Shown in pieces: positions 57,058 through 64,000 of a stretch of 64,000 nucleotides of DNA. How positions within the stretch are numbered: the first letter of the stretch is position 1; the number at the start of each line of letters is the position of its first letter. The translations under genes were made by a program, and so were the position numbers. This DNA comes from Kribbella sp. VKM Ac-2568. Its GTDB lineage: Bacteria; Actinomycetota; Actinomycetes; Propionibacteriales; Kribbellaceae. The stretch covers positions 275,075 to 339,074 of the forward strand of contig NZ_SLVF01000010.1 in the NCBI RefSeq assembly GCF_004345365.1, read 5' to 3'. Under the pieces are notes generated by a model, which did no database searches, had not been told where the DNA came from, and saw only the letters and a list, made by a program, of their open reading frames with translations.

Positions 57058-57208
57058 GGATGCCCCCACCCCTTGTTACCCCCGGCTCGCGGACCCCACC
57101 GCACGCCCTGTGCTTCGCATTCTGCGCGCTCAACACCTGCTGGTTAAGAGCTTCGGGCAACCGTATTCGCTGCGTGCTCACACGCTGGCGGTGAGCTAAC
57201 GGCTCGTG

Positions 57209-57566
57209 TCAGGAATCCGTCTGTACGACGCGGATCGCGTAAGCGGTCGTGAGGTCCAGAGCGACGGACGCGCCGTCGTGGACGACGTCGATCGTGCCGG
57301 TGACGTCGTGGCGGCGGTTCACCGTGAGCGTCGTACCGATGGTGAATGCCGAGCTGGTCGAGCTGCCGGAGGAGCTCGGGGTCGCTGTCGGAGACGCGGG
57401 CGACTCGGGCGCGGACGCCTTCATCGACGGTGTCGAGTCGGAGCTGGTCGTCGTCCGGGAGCGTGCCGTCCGAGCGGGGGATGGGGTCGCCGTGGGGGTC
57501 GTGGTCGGGTTCGCCGAGGCGGCCGGCCAGGCGGTCGAGAGTTCCGGCCCGCACTAGTCGTCGTGC
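57209..57566 (-). pseudogene. DtxR-family metalloregulator, C-terminal part, frameshifted
   Basis: The minus strand starts at the edge of the 20-bp repeat and reads AGTLDRLAGRLGEPDHDPHG, DPIPRSDGTLPD, EGVRARVARVSDSDPELLRQ and LDQLGI, then shifts near 57345 to FTIGTTLTVNRRHDVTGTID and VALDLTTAYAIRVV. GEPDHDPHGDPIP is the conserved linker of DtxR/IdeR-type iron or manganese repressors (metal-binding His/Asp/Glu), and the last part is the SH3-like FeoA domain. The winged-helix N-terminus is missing. Confidence 0.75.
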
Positions 57567-57567
57567 A

Positions 57568-57587
57568 AACGATCGATTCTCAACACC
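57568..57587 (+). repeat. 20-bp repeat, copy 3
   Basis: AACGATCGATTCTCAACACC, exactly at the point where the DtxR-family gene is cut at its 5' side. Identical to copy 2 at 54481-54500. Confidence 0.7.
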
Positions 57588-57701
57588 GTGCTGCTGGATC
57601 ACAGATCTTGGAGGGACGCGATGCAGGAGCGCTACCCCACCTGGCCGATCGAGGCCGATGCCTACTGACGGCGCAGTTCGCCGACGACGTGAGTGACTTC
57701 G

Positions 57702-58640
57702 CTACTTTGGCGTCGCCGTCTTCGCTGCCCCGGCCACCGCGCGCCGGCGCGCCCGCGTCGACTGGCCCTCGATCGGCGGCGTCTCAATCTCCCTGGCGGG
57801 CTTCCTCACCAGCAGCTTGGCCCGCCGCGCGTTGAGTCCCATCCCGGTATCCATGGTCACCAGCCGGACTGCAGTGCCGGCCAGCGTCTGAACCGCGATC
57901 GCCCGATCGATGATCTCCGCGTCGGGATCCGAAAGTGGCCGGTGCGCCGGATCGTCGTAGAACACCCGCAACTCGACCCCGCCCCGAGGCATCTCTCCAC
58001 GCGCGGCCACTGCATCCCAGTCGGCGTCCTTGAGCCGGATCGGCACCGTGCCGTACGGGTCGTCCAGCAGCTTGTCGATGACGGCCAGCGTCACCGAGGC
58101 CCGATAGCGCGTCGTCTGGTTCCCCGACTCCTTGAGCCGGTCGAATTCGCGGATCACCACTTCGGGAAGTACAAGCAGGACGTCCTCGAATCCGGCGCCG
58201 AGTTCCTCGGGCCACGGGATGCTCGCGATGACCGCGGTCGGGTCGTCGTCCTGAGTCCATGCGGGGTGGGACAGGAAGACGCTGGTATCCACCACTGCCA
58301 GGACCTTGCCCGCCGCGGCGGTCCACGTGCCGATTTGCTTTTGGAGCGTCTCGACGGCGGCAGTGAGCAGGGCCTGCCGATCGGACATCTCGGCTTCGAG
58401 CAACTGGCGACCCTGCGGCGTACCCATCATCACCGGGTCGACGAGGCGGTAGAAGGCCGGTGTGAGCAGGAGTTGGGTCAGGTCGGCCCGGGCGATCTGA
58501 CCGCGCAGCGTCCGGGCGGTGTCCATCACCCATCGCACGTAGCCGTCCTGGTCGTGATTGTTGCTGATCTCGACGGAGGCTTTCCGGAGCAGTTCGAGGA
58601 CGCGATCGCGGTCGACGCCAGGGGTCAGGGTGAGGAGCAT
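57702..58640 (-). CDS. PIN-domain protein
   Basis: 312 residues from the ATG at 58640. An N-terminal helical domain (about 110 residues) precedes a PIN nuclease-like domain. Its acidic residues are placed as in active PIN proteins: VLAVVDTSVFLSHP (first Asp), VLPEVVIREFDRLKES (Glu), DPDAEIIDRAIAVQTLAG (Asp) and RLVTMDTGMGLNAR (final Asp). The C-terminus is basic. It could be an endoribonuclease; no antitoxin-like small gene adjoins it, so a toxin-antitoxin role is not supported. Confidence 0.8.
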   Translation of the reverse strand: MLLTLTPGVDRDRVLELLRKASVEISNNHDQDGYVRWVMDTARTLRGQIARADLTQLLLTPAFYRLVDPVMMGTPQGRQLLEAEMSDRQALLTAAVETLQKQIGTWTAAAGKVLAVVDTSVFLSHPAWTQDDDPTAVIASIPWPEELGAGFEDVLLVLPEVVIREFDRLKESGNQTTRYRASVTLAVIDKLLDDPYGTVPIRLKDADWDAVAARGEMPRGGVELRVFYDDPAHRPLSDPDAEIIDRAIAVQTLAGTAVRLVTMDTGMGLNARRAKLLVRKPAREIETPPIEGQSTRARRRAVAGAAKTATPK

Positions 58641-58836
58641 GGCGAAATCCTGGCAGGCCGTCGCTTGGCTAGGTCCAGCCAGGTCGACGTGTCGACGTGT
58701 CGACGAGAAGGTTCAGCATCCTCGGCAGAGTAGCCGCGATCCCTGGGGCATGCGCAGAGATCGTTTCTCGGATCCGGCTGATCGACACCCCACGCTTGCC
58801 AGTTAGCTAGATGGCGGGTGTTTGCACGTAGCTACC

Positions 58837-59043
58837 TCACCGCGCCGTTGACCGTGATGGTTTCGCGATTGCTCGGACGAGTTGCACCACGATCGGCGCG
58901 AGCTGCAGGACGTACTCGCGGCGTTCTCTCGGCAGGGCGAGCGAGATCAGCATGATGAGTGCGAACAACGCGATGAGCAGCGTGATCGGTATCGCGCCGA
59001 TCACGATCCGGACCGCACCGACCGGTGTGGTCAGGGGCAGCAT
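58837..59043 (-). CDS. Small single-helix membrane protein, 68 aa
   Basis: From the ATG at 59043 the product has a long hydrophobic run (VRIVIGAIPITLLIALFALI, MLISLALP) followed by a cytosolic amphipathic helix (ERREYVLQLAPIVVQLVRAI) and a basic end. It resembles other small actinobacterial membrane proteins of unknown function. Confidence 0.55.
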   Translation of the reverse strand: MLPLTTPVGAVRIVIGAIPITLLIALFALIMLISLALPRERREYVLQLAPIVVQLVRAIAKPSRSTAR

Positions 59044-59516
59044 GTTGCTGCCTCGGTTTCTGGGCGTGCCTGGCCCGATACCCAATTGGGTTCGAAGAGG
59101 CCCCGATCCGCGACTTCATACCCCTCTTCGTCGAGCGCGGCGCCAAGCACCGCCTCCGCCAGTTGGTCGACTGAGCCAAAGCAGAAGGTCCGCGAGGCAG
59201 AATTGTTCGCGCGGTGTTCACTCGATGTTGCTGGCGTCTGGCAGTCGGCACGGTCCTATCTTGAAGGCCGACGTAGCGCTGGGCGTTCGGGTCAGGGGCC
59301 GATACACTCAGCGCTACGCCGGTCACCTAGCGCGAGGGCTCGCACCGGCAGATGCTGGTCCGCGGCAGAGCAGTGCCCAGTGTCCTCACCTGAGCTCGGC
59401 GAGCCGCCGGCGTGCTGCAGTGAGGTGCTTGGCGGCGGCGTTCAGGGACGTCTGGGCTGACCGTAGATCGTCGTCGGCCAGGTGGAGTTGTTTGTCCGGT
59501 TTGAGGTCATCGCCCG
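59044..59516. other. Intergenic stretch with a possible coiled-coil gene end
   Basis: At 59386-59500 the minus strand reads LADDDLRSAQTSLNAAAKHL, TAARRRLAELR and stop, a plausible coiled-coil C-terminus, but its 5' part is not clear. Otherwise nothing recognised. Confidence 0.35.
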
Positions 59517-60227
59517 GTGCGTCCGGGTCCTGAGGGGCAGGAGGAATGGACCGCGTACGCGCTGGCCCATCCACCCGCGATCGACCCGCGCGATCCGGAG
59601 ATCGAGCTGCTTCGGCGCCACTCGGCAGTTCTTGTCCCCGATAACCGGGTCTCACGCGGCGTAGGCGACATCAGCCGCGCCGCACATTCGACCGGTTACG
59701 TAGGAGCCCCGGTGATGATGCGTGGGAACGTGACTGGGACATTGTTCGCCGATCGAACCTTCTCTGCTCAAACCGTCGACACGGTGACGCGAGACGTTGT
59801 CGGCCTCTTCACCGAGGGCCTCAGCTACGCGCTCGAGCGCACGCTGCTGCTGGACCGCATGCGCGATCAGATCGGCAAGATCAAAGAGATCATGGCGGCG
59901 GCCGATATGACGCTCGAAGACATGTACGCCGCCGGCATGTCGATTCGGCGCGACGCAGTCACGGGAGATATCGACATCGTGGGCCTTGGGCCGGTCATGC
60001 CGTCCGACGACGCGTACCGGTTGATGGGCCTGCTGACGCGGCGCGAGATCGAGGTAATCGAACTGATGTCGCAAGGTGCCAGCAACGCCGGCATTGCCCG
60101 CGAACTGGTCGTCGCTGAGAGCACGGCCACGTCGCACGTCAAGCACATTCTCCGCAAGTTGCGTTCTGCCAACCGCGCCCAGGCGGTGGCGTCTTACCTG
60201 CATCTGCAGGCGCTCGCCAAGAACTGA
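59517..60227 (+). CDS. LuxR-family regulator with GAF domain, probably 5' truncated
   Basis: 236 codons from a GTG at 59517. The first 100 residues are the second half of a GAF sensor domain (AVLVPDNRVSRGVGDISRAA, STGYVGAPVMMRGNVTGTLF, ADRTFSAQTVDTVTRDVVGL). A coiled-coil linker (ALERTLLLDRMRDQIGKIKE) leads to a complete LuxR helix-turn-helix: GLLTRREIEVIELMSQGASN, AGIARELVVAESTATSHVKH, ILRKLRSANRAQAV. The first GAF strands are missing, so the start lies at or close to a deletion end. A shortened regulator may still be made. The epoxide hydrolase gene follows in the same direction. Confidence 0.7.
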   Translation: MRPGPEGQEEWTAYALAHPPAIDPRDPEIELLRRHSAVLVPDNRVSRGVGDISRAAHSTGYVGAPVMMRGNVTGTLFADRTFSAQTVDTVTRDVVGLFTEGLSYALERTLLLDRMRDQIGKIKEIMAAADMTLEDMYAAGMSIRRDAVTGDIDIVGLGPVMPSDDAYRLMGLLTRREIEVIELMSQGASNAGIARELVVAESTATSHVKHILRKLRSANRAQAVASYLHLQALAKN

Positions 60228-60566
60228 TGCGTTGAAAGTGCCGCTCGCGGTGTCGAGTTTTGAGTGTTGGCGGCGATACGAGTGTGTCCCGCGGCAGTCC
60301 GTTCAGGCGCAGCCTCGTTGATGCAGCGCGAGTCCGGGGATCTCGAGTGGTGGCCTCGCAGCTGGGCCGGCGTCTGCGCAGTGACTGGAGCGTCGCGTAG
60401 ATCTTCTACGAAGAGCTGCGGCGGCCTCGTCAGGCAGGCATGCACGTCGAGCGCCGTGACTCCTCCGAACGGGGGACGGATATGCCCGCCGCGGGCGAAG
60501 CGCTCCACGTCCCACATTGAAACCCTCGTGAGAAACCCATCGACGTCCTCAAGAGGAGGCACTCAC

Positions 60567-61802
60567 ATGGCAATCACGGTTGGGTCGGCGAACGTCGACA
60601 GCGCGGCAGTACGTCCATTTCGAGTCGAGGTTCCCGAGGCTGACCTGGAGGATCTCCGCGCCCGCATCCGCGCAACTCGCTGGCCCGAGAAGGAGACCGT
60701 GGACGATCAGTCCCAGGGCCCGCAGCTGGCGACCATGCACGCTCTGGCCAGGTACTGGCTCGAGGAATACGACTGGCGCAAGTGCGAGGCCCGGATGAAC
60801 GCGTTCGAGCAGTTCATCACCGAGATCGACGGCCTCGACATCCACTTCATCCATGCCCGTTCCCAGCACGAGGACGCACTGCCGCTCATCGTCACCCACG
60901 GGTGGCCGGGCTCGGTCGTTGAGCAGCTCAAGATCATCGAGCCGCTGACCAACCCCACCGCGCACGGCGGCAGCGCGTCTGATGCATTCCACGTCGTCGT
61001 CCCGTCGATGCCGGGCTACGGATACTCCGGCAAACCAACCAGCAAGGGCTGGGGCCCGGACCACATCGCCCGGGCCTGGGATGTCCTGATGAAGCGTCTC
61101 GGCTATACCCGTTACGTTGCACAGGGCGGCGACTGGGGCGCAGTTGTCACGGACTTGCTCGGCGTGAACGAGCCCGAAGGGCTGGCCGGCATCCACACCA
61201 ACATGCCCGGGGTGATCCCTGCGGAGATCGACGCCATGTTCTTCAAGAACCTCCTGGGCGCGGCCCCGGTGCTCGACTCGCTCCCCGCCGACCTCACCGA
61301 CGAGGAGCGTCGGACGTGCGAGCAGCTCGATCCCGTGTGGAACGGCGGCGTCAGCTACGCTCTCCAGATGGCCTTCCGGCCGCAGGTTCTGACGGGGATC
61401 GCCGACTCGCCGGTCGGACTGGCCTCGTACTTGCTCGATCACGACGCGAAGAGCCTGGCGCTGATCTCCCGCTCCTTCGCAGGTGTGCCCGAGGGCCTCA
61501 CGCGCGACGACGTCCTCGACAACGTCACGCACTTCTGGCTGACGAACACCGGCGTCTCAGCGGGCCGGCTCTACGCGGAGAACCCGTACTCGTTCTTCGG
61601 CGTCAAGGGCGTCACCAACGTACCTGTCGCGGTCAGCGTGTTCCCAGACGAGCTTTACGAGGCTCCCGAGACCTGGTCGCGCCAGGCCTACCCCAATCTC
61701 ATCCACTACAACCGGCTTCCCAAGGGCGGCCACTTCGCGGCCTGGGAGCAGCCGACCCTCCTGGTCGACGAACTGCGAACTGCCTTCCGGTCCGTCCGCT
61801 AG
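60567..61802 (+). CDS. Epoxide hydrolase (alpha/beta-hydrolase, EHN domain)
   Basis: 411 residues from the ATG at 60567 with AGGAGG eight bases upstream. An N-terminal EHN domain (VRPFRVEVPEADLEDLRARI, ATRWPEKETVDDQSQGPQLA) precedes the alpha/beta hydrolase core: oxyanion motif HGWPGSVVE (H111), nucleophile D189 in AQGGDWGAVVTDLL, lid with cap helices and the catalytic H389 in PKGGHFAAWEQPTLL. These enzymes open epoxides to diols through an ester intermediate and belong to the microsomal/juvenile-hormone hydrolase branch. The gene is monocistronic, closed by a perfect hairpin. Confidence 0.92.
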   Translation: MAITVGSANVDSAAVRPFRVEVPEADLEDLRARIRATRWPEKETVDDQSQGPQLATMHALARYWLEEYDWRKCEARMNAFEQFITEIDGLDIHFIHARSQHEDALPLIVTHGWPGSVVEQLKIIEPLTNPTAHGGSASDAFHVVVPSMPGYGYSGKPTSKGWGPDHIARAWDVLMKRLGYTRYVAQGGDWGAVVTDLLGVNEPEGLAGIHTNMPGVIPAEIDAMFFKNLLGAAPVLDSLPADLTDEERRTCEQLDPVWNGGVSYALQMAFRPQVLTGIADSPVGLASYLLDHDAKSLALISRSFAGVPEGLTRDDVLDNVTHFWLTNTGVSAGRLYAENPYSFFGVKGVTNVPVAVSVFPDELYEAPETWSRQAYPNLIHYNRLPKGGHFAAWEQPTLLVDELRTAFRSVR

Positions 61803-61834
61803 GCCGCATCTTCGGCACCTACCAGCCGGCGACA

Positions 61835-61878
61835 CCTGATCACGGGTTGCCCATGCTGCTGGGCAACCCGTGATCAGG
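61835..61878 (+). terminator. Rho-independent-type terminator
   Basis: Two perfect 19-base arms (61835-61853, beginning CCTGATCACGGGTTGCCC, and 61860-61878) with a six-base loop TGCTGC, 33 bases after the epoxide hydrolase stop. A T run is lacking, as often in high-GC actinobacteria. Confidence 0.88.
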
Positions 61879-62006
61879 CGCTTCTCGGACCCGCACCAAA
61901 CCCACACAGCTGTTCGGAGATTCACCATGTCCGAGTCGCCTAGCGGCAGGTCGCCAGCTTGAGTTCTACATGACTTTGAATCGCCCCGGGTTTCGTGGAG
62001 GCTCGG

Positions 62007-62975
62007 TTACTTGGATCGGGCCTCGGTGAGGACGGGGGTTTCAGGGTAGTGCTCTGGGTCGATGTGGACCCAGTGGTTGGCCTCGAACTCGGCGGGCGGG
62101 ATGAGTCCGATCGCGCCGTGGAGCCTGCGGTGGTTGAACCAGTCGATGTACTCGGCGACGGCGATCTCGACGTCCGCGACCGAGGTCCAGCCGTCCTTGG
62201 GTCGCATGACGGGGTTGCGGATGCACTCGGCCTTGAACAGCGAGTTGAACGCCTCGGCCATGGCGTTGTCGTATGAATCGCCCTTGCTGCCAACGGATGC
62301 GACGGCCTCGGCCTCGGCGAGCCGTTCGGTGTAGCGGATGGCTCGATATTGCACTCCGCGGTCGCTGTGATGTGTGAGGTCGGTGACGTCTTGGCCGGCC
62401 CGCTGCCGAGACCACAGCCCCATGTCGAGGGCATCGAGGGTCAGGTCGGTGCGCAAGCTGGTCGACACCTGCCACGACCATGCGGGAGAACACGTCGAGG
62501 ATGAACGCGGCCTAGACCCAACCCGAGTGCGTGCGGACATCGGTCAGGTCCGCCACCCACAGTTGGTTGGGAGCCTGGGCGGCGAACTGGCGCTCGACCA
62601 GGTCGGCCGGGGGCTCGGTCTCGGCGCCGTCGCTGTCGTGGTCTTGCGGGTCTTGTCCCGGCTGATCCCGCGCAGCCCTGCGGCTTTCATCAGCCGTTCG
62701 ACGGTGCACCGGGCTACCTTCGTGCCCTTGCGGTTGACCTCGGCGTGGACCTTGCGAGCGCCGTAGACGCCGATGTTGTCCTTGTGGACCTGGCCGATCA
62801 CGAGCACCAGCTCGGCGTCGCGCACGGCGCGCGCCGACGGTGGCCTGGTCTTCGCGGCGTAGTAGGTGCTCGGGGCGATCTTGGTCCCAGCAGACTCCAG
62901 GACTTCACAGATCGGCTCGACCCCGAACCGGTCGCGGTGCTGATCGATGTAGTCGACCAGCACCGCCGTCGGCAC
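62007..62975 (-). pseudogene. IS3 OrfB (DDE transposase), two frameshifts and a stop
   Basis: It starts with GTG at 62975, next to the OrfA stop. The first frame carries the HTH_21 region (LVDYIDQHRDRFGVEPICEV, IAPSTYYAAKTRPPSARAVR, NIGVYGARKVHAEVNRKGTK). A shift near 62640 leads to LVERQFAAQAPNQLWVADLT (first catalytic Asp). A TAG at 62512 then interrupts HSGWV-*-AAFILDVFSRMV, where Tyr is usual, and a second shift near 62480 leads to the rest: THHSDRGVQYRAI (second Asp), DSYDNAMAEAFNSLFKAECI (Glu) and the C-terminal YIDWFNHRRLHGAIGLIPPA. Three lesions in a 320-codon gene. Confidence 0.88.
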
Positions 62976-62977
62976 CG

Positions 62978-63298
62978 CTACTTGATCTTGCGGTCGAGCT
63001 CCGCGGCCGCGAAAAACGCTGACGCCGTTCGCAGGATCTCGTTGGCCCGCTTCAGCTCGCGGTTCTCCCGCTCGAGGTCCGCGATCCGCTTCGAGTCGTC
63101 ACTGGTCGTGCCGGGCCGGACTCCGCCGTCGACTTCGGCCTGCCAGACCCACCCTCGCAACGTCTCGGGGTGCATGCCCAATTGCTCCGCGATCCGACCG
63201 ACAGCTCCCGACCGCGTCGCCGGGTCCTTGCGTGCCTCCACCGCCATCCGGGTGGCCCGCTCACGCAACTCCTCGCCGTACTTCCTTGGTGCCGCCAT
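62978..63298 (-). CDS. IS3 OrfA (helix-turn-helix protein)
   Basis: 106 residues from the ATG at 63298: APRKYGEELRERATRMAVEA, VGRIAEQLGMHPETLRGWVW (HTH), and a leucine-zipper-like region SKRIADLERENRELKRANEI, ending TASAFFAAAELDRKIK. It is intact and ends three bases before OrfB starts, the usual arrangement for OrfA/OrfAB frameshift control. Without OrfB it would only repress transposition. Confidence 0.9.
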   Translation of the reverse strand: MAAPRKYGEELRERATRMAVEARKDPATRSGAVGRIAEQLGMHPETLRGWVWQAEVDGGVRPGTTSDDSKRIADLERENRELKRANEILRTASAFFAAAELDRKIK

Positions 63299-63420
63299 GA
63301 CTCTCATCCTCCATGGATTGAGAGCCTCCATCAGACCCGGGGCGATTCACTTGGCGGGGCCGAGCAGCTTCGGGCCTCGGTCCCGCCGAATTCCACAATC
63401 TCGCACAGGAGAGGCCTGTC

Positions 63421-63930
63421 ATGAACACACAACCGTCTGATCGCCACCGGCTGCCCGTCCATGGTGAGATGCCGTCCTTCACCCGTGCGACGGGATGGCT
63501 TAACTCGCTTCCTCTGACGGCGGAAGGCCTACGCGGCAAAGTCGTCTTGGTCAATTTCTGGACCTACACCTGCATCAACTGGATGCGCCAACTGCCGTAC
63601 CTGCGAGCGTGGGCCGCGCGGTACACCAATCAAGGGCTGGTCGTAGTCGGCGTTCACACCCCCGAGTTCGGATTCGAGGCTGACCTCGACAATGTCGTAC
63701 GGGCCGTTCGGGAGCTGAAGGTCGAGTATCCAGTCGCAATCGACAGCGACTACGCAACCTGGTCCGCGTTCGGCAATCACTACTGGCCGGCCTTGTACTT
63801 CGGTGATGCCGACGGCTTAATCCGGCAACGTCACTTCGGTGAAGGCAAGTACGAGGTGTCGGAGCAAGTCATCCAATATCTGCTCACCGAGGGCGGCTCC
63901 ACCGAGGTCAAGTCCAGCGGAGTGGTGTAG
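63421..63930 (+). CDS. Redoxin/thioredoxin-fold protein with single Cys
   Basis: 169 residues, ATG at 63421 with GGAGAGG upstream. A TlpA/DipZ-type thioredoxin fold: EMPSFTRATGWLNSLPLTAE, GLRGKVVLVNFWTYTCINWM, RQLPYLRAWAARYTNQGLVV, GVHTPEFGFEADLDNVVRAV and YWPALYFGDADGLIRQRHFG. The active motif is T-C-I-N-W; the second Cys of a CxxC pair is Trp, so classical disulfide exchange is not possible. No signal peptide is visible, suggesting a cytosolic protein, perhaps a peroxide- or glutathione-like reductase acting with one Cys. Confidence 0.85.
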   Translation: MNTQPSDRHRLPVHGEMPSFTRATGWLNSLPLTAEGLRGKVVLVNFWTYTCINWMRQLPYLRAWAARYTNQGLVVVGVHTPEFGFEADLDNVVRAVRELKVEYPVAIDSDYATWSAFGNHYWPALYFGDADGLIRQRHFGEGKYEVSEQVIQYLLTEGGSTEVKSSGVV

Positions 63931-63958
63931 CGGTCGTGTCGCGTGATCCTTGGGTTGG

Positions 63959-64000
63959 TTAGGCGCTGAGCGCCTTCAGGTCGGTGTCGGTGTGCGCCTC
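63959..64000 (-). CDS. C-terminal end of a minus-strand gene (cut by the window)
   Basis: The last 13 codons read EAHTDTDLKALSA and a TAA stop at 63959-63961, in protein-like composition, converging on the redoxin gene. Nothing more can be said because the rest lies outside the window. Confidence 0.3.
   Translation of the reverse strand, partial: EAHTDTDLKALSA

Larger units (their letters stand above)
61977..63349 (-). mobile_element. IS3-family insertion sequence with intact ends
   Basis: The element is 1,373 bp. Its ends form imperfect inverted repeats of 28 bases: TGAATCGCCCCGGGT plus TGGAGGCTC at 61977-62004, and the complement at 63322-63349, differing in four positions in the middle. 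Both sides are flanked by CTT (61974-61976 and 63350-63352), a three-base target duplication, as expected for IS3. OrfA is intact; OrfB is broken, so the copy cannot move on its own. Insertion occurred between the epoxide hydrolase terminator and the redoxin gene. Confidence 0.9.

Noticed and set aside
57702..58640. PIN-domain protein as toxin of a toxin-antitoxin pair
   Set aside because: It is 312 residues long with an extra N-terminal domain and has no small antitoxin-like gene adjoining; VapC toxins are about 130 residues.

Overview
The window is high-GC DNA with GTG/ATG starts, short GGAGG-type ribosome binding sites and many ATGA overlaps. It carries Lsr2, a polyphosphate glucokinase, large ATP-binding LuxR regulators, F420-type LLM and P450 remnants and a KdpDE-like pair. 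This points to an actinomycete; a Kribbella-like or related soil actinobacterium is my guess, from protein style only, not from a search.

The dominant theme is a chromosomal graveyard in which intact short operons alternate with broken genes. About twenty-five genes are frameshifted, carry a nonsense codon, or survive only as a 5' or 3' stump. Part of the damage is single-base slips in C/G runs, which could be natural or base-calling errors. Several lesions are plain nonsense substitutions (Trp to TGA in the SRAP gene; apparent Gln or Tyr to TAG in the P450, metallopeptidase and IS3 transposase) or true truncations, which argue for real decay.

Layout. 0-2.2 kb: the 3' part of a tRNA-Arg(CCT), a typical integration-site scar, a broken serine beta-lactamase-like lipoprotein and an IS3 stump. 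2.3-9.2 kb: a broken APC permease, a small membrane protein, a stray permease tail, then an intact potassium module: KimA-like transporter, KdpD-like kinase without the usual N-terminal sensor, KdpE. 9.2-14.7 kb: half a ctaD, a broken MBL hydrolase, an intact manganese catalase with a histone-H1-like basic tail, a broken P450, an SRPBCC protein and an LLM stump. 14.7-22.1 kb: YihY, AI-2E-family protein, a STAS protein with a membrane tail, a PRC-barrel protein and a GCS2-like ligase coupled to a frameshifted methyltransferase. 22.6-29.2 kb: a zinc-ribbon-rich recombinase-like protein, small secreted proteins and a LAL-type LuxR regulator. 29.3-38.6 kb: a DNA ligase split by about 2 kb of foreign DNA, two broken SRAP genes, a TIGR02391 piece, Lsr2, ppgK, resolvase and Tn3 transposase stumps and a broken AlbA_2 protein. 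39.2-42.2 kb: an intact LysR regulator divergent from an oxidoreductase pair. 42.3-47.4 kb: more stumps, with an intact monooxygenase and a winged-helix regulator. 47.9-54.2 kb: a six-gene minus-strand cluster with a lone receiver, a histidine kinase lacking its phosphoacceptor His, a canonical histidine kinase, a LuxR-type regulator, a secreted protein and a TRAP-type binding lipoprotein. 54.7-64 kb: a secreted sugar dehydrogenase-PKD protein, a DtxR stump, a PIN protein, a LuxR regulator, an epoxide hydrolase, an IS3 element with intact ends and a dead transposase, and a redoxin.

How genes may work together: the K+ transporter and KdpDE pair look like one unit; the 54.2-47.9 kb cluster looks like one signalling/secretion operon; the LysR regulator probably controls the adjacent dehydrogenase and quinone reductase. 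A 20-bp sequence present three times next to broken genes suggests past insertion or excision of an unidentified element. No search could be run; all family names rest on motifs read by eye.
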